64,000 nt of DNA from Peptococcaceae bacterium BICA1-7 (lineage in GTDB: Bacteria; Bacillota; Desulfotomaculia; Desulfotomaculales; Desulfocucumaceae): NCBI GenBank assembly GCA_000802095.1, contig JUEB01000016.1, positions 1-64,000 on the forward strand. Direction: 5' to 3'. Of the stretch, positions 24,306 to 32,505 are shown in pieces (positions within the stretch are counted from its first letter, which is position 1; each line of letters begins with the position of its first letter). The translations under genes and the position numbers were made by a program. The notes below the pieces were generated by a model. That model was not told where the DNA came from and ran no database searches. It saw only the letters and a program-made list of their open reading frames with translations.

Positions 24306-27300
24306 TTATTTTATGAACTTCCCTAGTCCTCCGGGAGAGTCCCCGACGGGTATCGTGGCAATGACATTATTGGTGTTGGTGTCTATAACGGAAACATTGT
24401 CGCTTCCTGAATTGATGACGTATAAAAGTTCCCCGTTCTCTGTAAATGACAGGCCCTCGGGGGCTATTCCGTCTACGAGAGGTATATATCCCTCATTTGT
24501 ATTCATAGCGGTATCAATTACGCGCACCGCGTTTTCATTGGAGAGGGTGATGTATACCCTTGTTCCGTCCGGGCTGACGGCAATTCCGTTAGGGCCGTCC
24601 CCTACCGGATAATTGCCTAGGAAGGTGTTGCTGGTTATGTCTATTACCGACATATTGTCGCTGCCGTTGTTAGCCACGTATGCCTTTGGCATTACCGGGG
24701 AAACTGCTATGCCGTAAGGGCTTGTGCCCACATTGACGGTAGTGATTACCGAGTTGTATACGGCATCTATTACCGATACATTATTCATATCGGGGCTTGT
24801 CACGAAAAGGCGTGAGCCGTCCGGGCTGACATCAATTCCGTAGGGGCCGCTGACATAAGGGTCGGTGGTGACGATAATAGGTGAGAAAGAATAGCCGTCC
24901 AGATCGGCTATTGTATTGCTGTTGTAAAGTGCCACATAGATTTTTGATCCGTCCGGATTATAGGCTATACCTTTGGGGTTGCCCATAAGGCTTGGATATG
25001 TTGTAGAAAGGTCGCCGGTATTGATAACCGTCAGGTTACCGCCCAGCAGGTTTCCTACAGCCACCTCATTGGCACTGGGGTTGACAGCCGCTCCCCAGGG
25101 GCCGCTGCCCGCACTAACGGTATCAATTACTGTATTGCTGCCGGTGTTGATAATGGAGACAGTGTTGGCGTTGTAATTGGGGATAAAGGCCAGTTGCGCG
25201 CTTTCCATGTCGTTTATGGGAATAATGGCGGCCACTGCGCTTTTGTATAAAGTGTTATAGCCTTCATTCCTGGAAAAAACGCCAAACTTTAGAGCTCCTT
25301 CAGGGATAACTGTATCATAGGGTATTGTCAGGGTATATGTGGGGTATCCCGCCTCAACCACGGCAATTTCCGGCCCTATGATGTAATTGTCCCCATTGAG
25401 GTAATGAACCACATAATGGGTAAGGGCGATGGACTCATTCTGAGCCGATTCCCATGTCAGGGCGCCCTCTATTTTACCTGTCCTGCTGTCGGTGTCGCTA
25501 AAGGCCGGGTTTTGGGCCAGTGCGGTGACAAATATCTCGGTAGTCCGGCTTTCATTAATGGCCCCTTTCTCATCGATGGCGTCTTGATAAGTTATCACAA
25601 TGGTATCGCCAGTTAAAGCCCCTATTATATCGCTGTCGTCAGCGGTGCTCCCACCAATTTTAAAAGATCCGGTAAATGTATCGGAGTCTATATCCTCCTC
25701 TGCCAGCTGAACGGTTATTCCGGCAGGGTCGGTGTCTGATTTGACATTGGCGGATAGATACTCAATTTGTGCACTGTTATGGTTTGAGTCAGGGTCTATC
25801 ACCATCATTTCCACTTTTTGCTCTTCCGGATAATGGACATGCAGCGGTTCGCCAAAGGTCCAGACGCTTCCGGTTGAGCCGGGAATTGTGGTCAGGCTGA
25901 AGCTGTAAGGAGCCGCCAGGGAATTTCCCGCACTATCGCGGATGGCCCCCTGGGGGATGCTGACTGTGTATGTTTGTCCGTAATTCAGAGGATTGACTGG
26001 ATCTATGATAATTACTTGGCCGTCTATCCGACTGTTAGCTTCCACGGCAATGCTATCGGGGCCTTTAACGGAAATGCCTGTGAAGCTGCCGCCCGGCTGA
26101 ATGACTTCACTGAACAGAACCGTTATATGGTTCCCGTAAAGCCTGTTGCGGGTTTCCACCACAAGGTGTCCAAAGGCCTCGGCCACGTGCTTTACAGGAA
26201 CGAAGGGGATACCGTTCTGTACAAACGGGGATACATCCATGATCTTTTCTTCGGGATCGCTGTCACGGTAGATATACATTGTTGAGTCGTTGATGAAAAT
26301 TGCAACAGATGTATTATCCCGGTAAAAAGTAATTCTCTGGTTGACTTCGTCCCAAATGACTCCAAGATCAAGTTTCCTGGCCAGGAATTTGGGCGTTACA
26401 AAGAACCGGTCATTAAGCATTACCGGAGCCATATCCATGACTTCGGGCTCGCCGTCAAAATAAGCTGTTGTCTCTCCTAGAATAAGCTCTCCTTTTTTGT
26501 CTATTTTAAGCTTCACGCCTTCTGCCGGAGATGATTTTACCACTGAAGGCGCAGTGGAATCAGAAGAGCTGCTACTGGAAGAGTGATTGGACGGACTGGG
26601 CGGACTGGGCACGCCGGACGTGGCCTGGGACAGGGCCTGAGTAATGGTGCTGACAATATCTTGATCCTGCGGCTGATCTACCTGCTGCTGCTCTTGCGGC
26701 ACCGGATTCTCTACCGGAACCTGGGGCGGCAGGATAGCCGGGGCCGGGGCCGGAGGCAGGTTGTTTTGTATTTCGGCTGCCCGTTCCTGGACCCACTGTT
26801 GAGCCTGCTGCCAGGACTGCTGTTCCTGCAGGCTCATGGGGGCGGGGGGAGCGGGGGGGGCTGCGGCGGACGTTACTGAAGAAGATTGCCCCGGAGAAAT
26901 CGAGACAGTGACTCCTCCGGAGGTTACCGTCGCATCACCTGTAATAATTGATGTAGTTGAATGTTGGTCAGTAACCAGATTGGACCAGAAGGTTCCTCTT
27001 ATGCCGGCTATGCCCCAGGGCATGTCCACAACCACCCGCTCACGGGCCTGATAGGGCTGATCCCACCAGGGAACGGCCTCCTGGCTGTCCGGGCCGGCCA
27101 CGGCAATATCCCGATAGGCCGGAAGGAAATGGGAGGCGGAGGCCAGCATGGGCCCCGGCAAAGTATTTTTACTTACTGATGGCTGCGCTTTTTTCTCATT
27201 TCTGGAGGCCAGGGTGCCGAATACTTTACCCCTGGCTAATTCTACCTTCAGCCTGTCAATCATTACTCCCCGGGTGCCGTTACTGCGCATGTAGTTTATG

Positions 27301-28154
27301 CCCCGGCTTTCGGTAATGGTAAGCTCTGTTTCGGGCTCAATAAGAAAGCCGCTGCCGTCATCAAAGATTAATTCGGCCTGGCTGTCAGCATAAGTAATTA
27401 TTTTGGTACCTGAACCAACTTTAATGCTTTCGGAGACTCTGGTGACAGTCCCCTGATCTGAGATGATTTCTACCGTACCCTTTTTGACAATAATATTTCC
27501 GGTTAAATCAGCGCTCCGCAGTGAAGGTCCAATGGTGTACGCTTTGCTGATGGCGCGGGCCAGGTCGCCCCTCCGGAAAGCTGCCTCAGGGTTAAAGAGC
27601 CTGTCTCCGGGCAGGCTGGCCAGCCCGGACTCTACAGCGGTGGCCACCTGTCTGTAGGCCCAGTGCCCGGCGGCAACATCGGCTATGGCCACATTTTTTT
27701 CGGTAAGGCTGCCTCCGGACAGGCCTAGAATTATGGTCACGGCCTCAGCCCTTGTAACTGTGCTGTCGGGACCGAAGGTTCCATCCGGATAACCTTTTAA
27801 AAGCCCGGCTCCGGCAGCGGCCTCAATAGCCCCGTAGGCCCAGTGTCCGGCAGGAACATCGCTAAAGGTTTGAGACTGGCCGGATGCAGGTGAGAGTCCC
27901 TTGACTTTTAGTGCCACCACTGCCATCTGGGCCCTGGTGACACTCTCACCGGGGCGGAAAGTATTATCGGGGTAGCCCTTTATAATTTCCCTGCTGGTTA
28001 AGTAACGGACGTGCGGGAATAAGGGGCTGTCAGTATTTATGTCGGAGAATTGCGAAGCATTTTCGATTGCCGCAAAATCAGCCGGGGCGGAAAGCGCTGC
28101 TGTGCCGGGAATCAACAGTATAAGAAGGGAACATAGTAATACTAACAACTTCAA
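24306..28154 (-). CDS. SLH-FecR-stalk-beta-propeller envelope protein
   Basis: A 1282-residue exported mosaic. A signal peptide (1-22) is followed by three SLH repeats (about 36-84, 94-147 and 157-208; for example LTSREIIKGYPDNTFRPGES) that attach to secondary wall polymer. Then comes a FecR-like domain (about 215-430), a Pro/Gln/Ser linker (440-545) and a copper-amine-oxidase-like stalk (about 565-680). After this are an Ig-like segment (about 690-775) and a region with repeated Asp-rich patterns. The C-terminal 280 residues hold seven YVTN-type units (SPDGSRLFVTSPDMNNVSVI), which should close as a seven-bladed propeller. It is monocistronic and probably an adhesin or S-layer-associated protein. 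The combination of FecR and YVTN on an SLH anchor is unusual. Confidence 0.9.
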   Translation of the reverse strand: MKLLVLLCSLLILLIPGTAALSAPADFAAIENASQFSDINTDSPLFPHVRYLTSREIIKGYPDNTFRPGESVTRAQMAVVALKVKGLSPASGQSQTFSDVPAGHWAYGAIEAAAGAGLLKGYPDGTFGPDSTVTRAEAVTIILGLSGGSLTEKNVAIADVAAGHWAYRQVATAVESGLASLPGDRLFNPEAAFRRGDLARAISKAYTIGPSLRSADLTGNIIVKKGTVEIISDQGTVTRVSESIKVGSGTKIITYADSQAELIFDDGSGFLIEPETELTITESRGINYMRSNGTRGVMIDRLKVELARGKVFGTLASRNEKKAQPSVSKNTLPGPMLASASHFLPAYRDIAVAGPDSQEAVPWWDQPYQARERVVVDMPWGIAGIRGTFWSNLVTDQHSTTSIITGDATVTSGGVTVSISPGQSSSVTSAAAPPAPPAPMSLQEQQSWQQAQQWVQERAAEIQNNLPPAPAPAILPPQVPVENPVPQEQQQVDQPQDQDIVSTITQALSQATSGVPSPPSPSNHSSSSSSSDSTAPSVVKSSPAEGVKLKIDKKGELILGETTAYFDGEPEVMDMAPVMLNDRFFVTPKFLARKLDLGVIWDEVNQRITFYRDNTSVAIFINDSTMYIYRDSDPEEKIMDVSPFVQNGIPFVPVKHVAEAFGHLVVETRNRLYGNHITVLFSEVIQPGGSFTGISVKGPDSIAVEANSRIDGQVIIIDPVNPLNYGQTYTVSIPQGAIRDSAGNSLAAPYSFSLTTIPGSTGSVWTFGEPLHVHYPEEQKVEMMVIDPDSNHNSAQIEYLSANVKSDTDPAGITVQLAEEDIDSDTFTGSFKIGGSTADDSDIIGALTGDTIVITYQDAIDEKGAINESRTTEIFVTALAQNPAFSDTDSRTGKIEGALTWESAQNESIALTHYVVHYLNGDNYIIGPEIAVVEAGYPTYTLTIPYDTVIPEGALKFGVFSRNEGYNTLYKSAVAAIIPINDMESAQLAFIPNYNANTVSIINTGSNTVIDTVSAGSGPWGAAVNPSANEVAVGNLLGGNLTVINTGDLSTTYPSLMGNPKGIAYNPDGSKIYVALYNSNTIADLDGYSFSPIIVTTDPYVSGPYGIDVSPDGSRLFVTSPDMNNVSVIDAVYNSVITTVNVGTSPYGIAVSPVMPKAYVANNGSDNMSVIDITSNTFLGNYPVGDGPNGIAVSPDGTRVYITLSNENAVRVIDTAMNTNEGYIPLVDGIAPEGLSFTENGELLYVINSGSDNVSVIDTNTNNVIATIPVGDSPGGLGKFIK

Positions 28155-28293
28155 CCTGCTGACGCTTCTAATTTTGGATAACCCCTCTCTAAATAAAATA
28201 GATAATTAAATACAAGATCTAATAATGTAATATATACTATATTATTGTCGATTTTCCTTTTTCATCACATTTTACCGATGTGGCAGGGAGATC

Positions 28294-28324
28294 AAAAAAA
28301 TCCCGGAGTATCCGGGATTTTTCA
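28294..28324. terminator. Bidirectional terminator
   Basis: AAATCCCGGA, GTA, TCCGGGATTT with A and T runs outside. On the minus strand it ends the small Cys-containing gene at 28384. Confidence 0.7.
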
Positions 28325-28383
28325 CATTCATAGACAAATCATCCTATAAGATTATCAGGATATTCTATAGCCGGAGGCCATGC

Positions 28384-28560
28384 CTACCCTGCCAGTTCTT
28401 CTTTCTGTATGGCCTTTTTATATAAGCAGCTCTCTTCCTTTTTCTCTTCTTTCAGACCGCACCCCCAGAAGGTATTGGATGCGACTAAGAGGCGGTAATT
28501 ACACCAGCTGCAAAAGGTATGGGCGATTTGCTCCGGTGTCATATCCTTTGTTTTTGTCAT
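28384..28560 (-). CDS. Small cysteine-containing protein
   Basis: A 58-residue protein (MTKTKDMTPEQIAHTFCSWC, then a NYRLLVASNTFWGCGLKEE stretch and a charged tail). Four cysteines (C17, C20, C34, C45) include a CSWC pair, which suggests a zinc or redox site. No family was recognised. AGGAGG with GGAG repeats precedes the ATG, and a terminator follows at 28294-28324, so it looks like an independent gene. The plus-strand frame over this region is a shadow. Confidence 0.55.
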   Translation of the reverse strand: MTKTKDMTPEQIAHTFCSWCNYRLLVASNTFWGCGLKEEKKEESCLYKKAIQKEELAG

Positions 28561-28685
28561 TCTCCGCTCCTCCTTTACCAGATATCTTATTTTTATTTAT
28601 AAAACGGTACAAACTAATTAATATTTCTACTTCCCGATGTGTATTCCTTCTCTAAAAAAAATTATCTCAGCTGCCGGTATAGCGA

Positions 28686-28727
28686 AAACAAAAGACACCT
28701 GCTTGGACATAGTCAGGTGTCTTTTGT
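28686..28727. terminator. Terminator downstream of cvfB
   Basis: AACAAAAGACACCTG and CAGGTGTCTTTTGTT form a 15-bp stem. The U-rich side on the minus strand ends cvfB. Confidence 0.75.
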
Positions 28728-28771
28728 TCGGATATTCAGCTGCAGTGGGTGTTTAGGACCAGTGTGTGCGT

Positions 28772-29620
28772 TTAAGGGCCGTCCACCGGGTTTCGGAGAA
28801 CCAGGCTCTCCCCGCTCTGCTCAATTTTATTCTCCTTTAACAGCCGGCCCACCGCTCTTTTGAAGGCCGACTTACTCATGTTCAGCTGTATTTTAATGTC
28901 AGTGGGGCTGCTCTTGTCGTTTAAGGGAAGGGAGCCCCCCTTTTCATTGATTTTTTCCAGTATCAGTCCGGCGTCTCCTTCCATCTGCTCATGGGACAGC
29001 TTCCTGGGTGAAAGGTCCAGCTTACCGTCCTCTCTGACCCTGGTAACCCTGACCTCCACCATATCGCCGGGCTTTATGTCACTGTACTGCTCGCTTTCCG
29101 GTATAAGTCCGTAATACTGGTTGTTCACTGCCACCAGCGCCCCTATGTCTTTTCTGATGGAGTAGACCGTTCCCGTGACCTGATCATTTTTGTTAAAGCT
29201 TTCCGCGGGCTTAAGGTACTTATATATATCGGTGGTGGCGATAAGCCTGCCGTTCCTGCCTGTCTCAACCGCTACCAGATAGCTTTTCCCGGCCTGGACC
29301 CGGTATTTTTGCTCGCTTAGAGGCAGAAAAAGGTCGAAGTCCAGCCCCCAGTCCAGATAGGCTCCGGCCTCGGTGGTTTCCACAACCTTTAAATAGGCCA
29401 GCCCGCCAAGCTGGGCAGCAGGCTTTTTGACGGTGGCCGCCAGATGGCCCAGAGAGTCCCTGTAGATAAACACCTCCAGATCATCGCCCTCTTTAGCCCC
29501 CTCGGGCAATTGTCCTGCGGGAAGCAGCACGGTATCCCCCGGCCCGGCTTCCCCTGCCTCCAGATAAACTCCTGAAGGCCTTATTTTTGCTATCCTCAGT
29601 TTCTTGTATTGACCTATCAA
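28772..29620 (-). CDS. cvfB: CvfB-like S1 RNA-binding protein
   Basis: A 282-residue protein of the CvfB/YitL family: three S1-like OB-fold domains (landmarks ATVKKPAAQLGGLAYLKV, GAYLDWGLDFDLFLPLSEQ and GDMVEVRVTRVREDGKLDLS), then a winged helix (MSKSAFKRAVGRLLKENKI). CvfB proteins bind RNA; in Staphylococcus aureus the protein affects virulence gene expression. The length and domain order match the family. It stands alone, with a terminator immediately downstream. The start is family-typical. Confidence 0.9.
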   Translation of the reverse strand: MIGQYKKLRIAKIRPSGVYLEAGEAGPGDTVLLPAGQLPEGAKEGDDLEVFIYRDSLGHLAATVKKPAAQLGGLAYLKVVETTEAGAYLDWGLDFDLFLPLSEQKYRVQAGKSYLVAVETGRNGRLIATTDIYKYLKPAESFNKNDQVTGTVYSIRKDIGALVAVNNQYYGLIPESEQYSDIKPGDMVEVRVTRVREDGKLDLSPRKLSHEQMEGDAGLILEKINEKGGSLPLNDKSSPTDIKIQLNMSKSAFKRAVGRLLKENKIEQSGESLVLRNPVDGP

Positions 29621-29860
29621 AGTCAGTCACCCTGCTTCCCTGCCGCTTTTTATAATATAATTTTTACCGCAGCTCATCTATATTATAATATTTTTACCAT
29701 GATGACCAGGATAACACATAAAATTAATGGTAATAGTGCGTTCCGCTCATAGCGTTTCCCCGGATATAGCTATTTACCCGGGTGCATGGTCAAAGTAAGC
29801 AGGGTCTGGATGGAACAAACGAAGGGGCACTAAGGTCAAATCTTTTTAGGAGGTGCTTTT

Positions 29861-30730
29861 ATGGGTAAAAAGATAGCTGCCTTGCTGGTGGCTCTGCTTC
29901 TTTGGGCAGTGCTTATAGCCGGGTGCGGGCAGGAGAATTCAGCCCCCCAGGGGGAGACCCTCCCCCATCAGGCCGGTCCCGGAGGCGAAGTTGGGGGAGA
30001 AGTCAGCGCCGTAGAGTTTAATAATATTTTCGGAACCTATGTGGGGCAGGCCGACGGCAATTTTATAGAAATAAGGGCCGATGGCGGGAGTTTTTTTCCC
30101 GGGGCCGGTCAAAGCATGACTTTTCTGGTGCCGGATGGACTGAAGGGAGAACTTGCCCATTTTAAAAAAGACGACCCGGTGAATTTTGACTGCTTTAAAA
30201 ATAAGCAGCAGCAGTGGGAAATCAACCGGCTTGAAAAAGAGGGGCGGGTAATCGGCCAGGACCGGGGTGAAATAGAAAAGGGCGATTTTACCGTAAAGGT
30301 TAGCGGCGGCGCTATAGAACTGGGCGTTTGGGATAAAGATATGGACCTGGTAAAAATGCTGGGCGGACCTCTGACCGAGAGAATAGAAAAGCTGGGGCCG
30401 GGGGCTGACACCTTCACCGGTTCCTATATAAAGCGGCAGTACTACGACGGCCTTGAGCTGGGCTTCATGTCCCCTGCGGATAACGGAAAAACCTTTCTGA
30501 TGGACCGGATAGTGATAAGCGGTGGCCAGTACCAAACGGCCCGGGGAATAAAGGTTGGAGACGGCTATGAAAGGGTGCTTCAGACATATGTCTATGCCCC
30601 CCCTGATAATGCCGTCTATGATCAAAAGAACCACACATACAGCTTTAAAGACAGCAGCACAAAGCTTATAAATTTTGAGGTAAAAAATGGCCTTGTTAAA
30701 TCAATCGCACTTTTTATAGAGCACCCCTAA
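29861..30730 (+). CDS. Lipoprotein of unknown function
   Basis: A 289-residue lipoprotein. The signal peptide ends in LIAGC (lipobox; Cys near residue 22), so it is anchored on the outer face of the membrane. The mature part begins with a Gly/Pro-rich linker. The remainder (for example NNIFGTYVGQADGNFIEIRA and GKTFLMDRIVISGGQYQTAR) looks beta-rich. The last 100 residues resemble domains that monitor or bind wall or ligand, but no family was recognised. AGGAGGTG precedes the ATG. Confidence 0.8.
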   Translation: MGKKIAALLVALLLWAVLIAGCGQENSAPQGETLPHQAGPGGEVGGEVSAVEFNNIFGTYVGQADGNFIEIRADGGSFFPGAGQSMTFLVPDGLKGELAHFKKDDPVNFDCFKNKQQQWEINRLEKEGRVIGQDRGEIEKGDFTVKVSGGAIELGVWDKDMDLVKMLGGPLTERIEKLGPGADTFTGSYIKRQYYDGLELGFMSPADNGKTFLMDRIVISGGQYQTARGIKVGDGYERVLQTYVYAPPDNAVYDQKNHTYSFKDSSTKLINFEVKNGLVKSIALFIEHP

Positions 30731-30843
30731 AACCGGCAGGGTAATTACACCTCTGGAATAACGGTATTTTTTTGCTTCATATTATTCAGTTGACAGGGGT
30801 GCCCTGGCAATGTGAATATGGAAGAAAAGGAAAGTAGGGATGT

Positions 30844-31512
30844 ATGCTGGATATTTTGGAAGCTGTCAGGAGCCGTAAAAGTATCAGGGGCTATAAGCCC
30901 GATCTCGTGCCCAGGGAGGTTTTGGAGGGCATTTTGAATCTGGCCGCCCGTTCCCCCTCGGCCATGAACACCCAGCCCTGGGAGTTTACCGTTGTTTCCG
31001 GCGGGGTGATTGACAGTATCCGTAAAGAAAACACACAGGCGCTTCTTTCCGGGGAGGCCCCCGGTCCTGATTTTCCGGTGGAGTCCTACAGCGGTGCGTA
31101 TAAGCAGCGCCAGGTGGACCTGGCGGTGGAAATTTTCAGACTGATGGGCATCGCCAGAGAAGACGGGGTTAAAAGAATGGAATGGATGCAGAGGGGCTTC
31201 CGTTTCTTTGACGCCCCTGCAGCCATATTAATATCGGCCGACCGGTCCATCGAGGGATCCCTTTGGCTATTCGACCTGGGGGCCGTGACCCAGACTATCT
31301 GCCTGGCGGCCCTGGAATGCGGCCTGGGCACCTGCATTGAGGCACAGGGGGTAACGTTTCCCCGGGTAATCAGAAAACACACCGGCATACCGGAGTCCAA
31401 AAAAATTATAATGAGCATTGCCATTGGCTATCCTGACTGGGAATTTCCGGCCAACCGCCTGGAAAGCGGCAGAGAGCCGCTGGAGAACATTACCTCCTGG
31501 CATGGTTTTTGA
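30844..31512 (+). CDS. Nitroreductase family protein
   Basis: A 222-residue FMN oxidoreductase. EAVRSRKSIRGYKPDLVPRE and ARSPSAMNTQPWEFTVVSGG are the FMN-binding signatures and SIAIGYPDWEFPANRLESGR is the typical C-terminal end. This type is common in anaerobes and reduces diverse nitro or quinone substrates. It is separate from, and not closely related to, the one at 12356. The start codon context is acceptable but weak. Confidence 0.92.
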   Translation: MLDILEAVRSRKSIRGYKPDLVPREVLEGILNLAARSPSAMNTQPWEFTVVSGGVIDSIRKENTQALLSGEAPGPDFPVESYSGAYKQRQVDLAVEIFRLMGIAREDGVKRMEWMQRGFRFFDAPAAILISADRSIEGSLWLFDLGAVTQTICLAALECGLGTCIEAQGVTFPRVIRKHTGIPESKKIIMSIAIGYPDWEFPANRLESGREPLENITSWHGF

Positions 31513-31579
31513 GAATTAGTCCATAGAATGCCCGCAGGCTAACGGCCCGGCCCATTTTTTAAGGGCTTTGTAAAAACTA

Positions 31580-31608
31580 TTGACAATATTCTTTTATCAT
31601 ACTAATAT
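31580..31608 (+). promoter_or_regulatory. Promoter of the T-box transcript
   Basis: TTGACA (31580-31585), 17-base spacer, TAATAT (31603-31608). It is placed correctly for a transcript beginning just before the T-box stem I. Confidence 0.75.
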
Positions 31609-31619
31609 AACCATTAGCT

Positions 31620-31912
31620 GTATATTTTTTATAAGCCATGACGGGGAAAAGTAGGTTGGAAACCTCCTTCCAGGGAGAAGGCGCCATTGACTGGGAGCGC
31701 TTTCAAGGGTAAGGGCCCGCTGAAGTTCACCCCTGAGCTTTGAGGCTGAAACCGGATCATTGACCGGAAAGTAGGCTGAAACGGGTTTCTCCCGTTACAG
31801 GGAAAGGGTATAAGCAGTTAACTTCTGTACCCAAGGAGCCGGGCCCCTCGGGGCCAAATAGGGTGGTACCGCGAGCCGTTCGTCCCTAAGTGGATGGAAC
31901 GGCTTTTATTAT
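31620..31912 (+). ncRNA. T-box leader (predicted Phe-type specifier)
   Basis: An uncharged-tRNA-sensing leader. Landmarks are an AGTA motif near 31650, stem I with a GAAGTTCACC specifier loop, the T-box core GGGTGGTACCGCG (31861-31873) and a terminator stem (AGCCGTT, AACGGCT, then a T-rich run, 31874-31912). Aligned to the Geobacillus glyQS T-box (GAA-A-GGC-A), the specifier here is TTC (31726-31728), which would pair with tRNA-Phe. It should let the downstream genes be read when Phe-tRNA is uncharged. The specifier assignment is by eye. Confidence 0.88.
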
Positions 31913-32045
31913 TTTGGGGGACCAACCTGGCTTAGAGGGATAGGGGGTTATATATGCCGTACCCGTTTGAGTGAGTTTCTTTAATGAAACTAATCTGGGT
32001 GGTACCGCGGTAAAATCCGTCCCTTAAAGGGGGCGGTTTTTTTAT
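31913..32045 (+). ncRNA. Second, partial T-box expression platform
   Basis: A second GGGTGGTACCGCGG (31997-32010) is followed by CCGTCCC, a short loop, GGGGCGG and a T run. This is an antiterminator/terminator unit. No second stem I with a specifier fits in the roughly 90 bases between, so this looks like a duplicated 3' half under one sensor. It may add a second check of tRNA charge or be a relic. Confidence 0.7.
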
Positions 32046-32385
32046 TTATAGAGAAGTTTTTGCAACTGGGAGGTGATTATATTAGGGGTTAAAAGTATTT
32101 TTAATGAGAGCATGTCATGGACTTAATACCACGGGGAAGTTTTAGCAGTGTCGGGAAGTACGGTAGGATGGGTATATTGGAATAATATTTTTTAAAGTCC
32201 GGATTAGCAGGCAGCTTATAGACATCACCATTGAAAACAAGTGGGAAGACAGTGGAATTCAAAAAGTGAATTCCGGCCGGCCCTGTATATAACTGCAGAT
32301 ATATCCTTGGCCGTACTTTATAGAAATGACCTATGCCCGGGAGTTCATGCGGCGGGAAAAGTCTTTGTATTTTAAAGGAGTGATA
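32046..32385 (+). other. Leader region before the symporter operon
   Basis: About 340 bases between the second T-box terminator and the accessory gene. No ORF with a ribosome site was seen. A GGAATTC...GAATTCC inverted repeat (32256-32275) is present. It may hold another promoter, but nothing clear. Confidence 0.4.
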
Positions 32386-32505
32386 ATGATGCTGGGAATG
32401 GCTGACGGCTGGACGGCAGCCGTATGGATACTGAATGTGGCCTCCATGCTTGTGTGTGTTGTTTACGGAGTGATTAACTGGAATAAGGACGGTGAGGGCT
32501 GGTGA
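32386..32505 (+). CDS. Symporter small accessory protein
   Basis: A 39-residue protein (starting MMLGMADGWTAAVWIL, then a VASMLVCVVYGVINW helix, ending NKDGEGW) with one transmembrane segment. Its end overlaps the symporter start by four bases (GTGA), a translational coupling typical of the small accessory subunits found before sodium:solute symporters. AAAGGAGTG precedes the start. It is too short for most gene finders. The role is inferred from position and similarity to this recognised group of small proteins. Confidence 0.8.
   Translation: MMLGMADGWTAAVWILNVASMLVCVVYGVINWNKDGEGW

Noticed and set aside
28380-28655. Plus-strand frame of 91 codons in the intergenic region near 28.5 kb
   Set aside because: The minus strand here has a shorter gene with a good ribosome site and terminator; the plus frame has neither.
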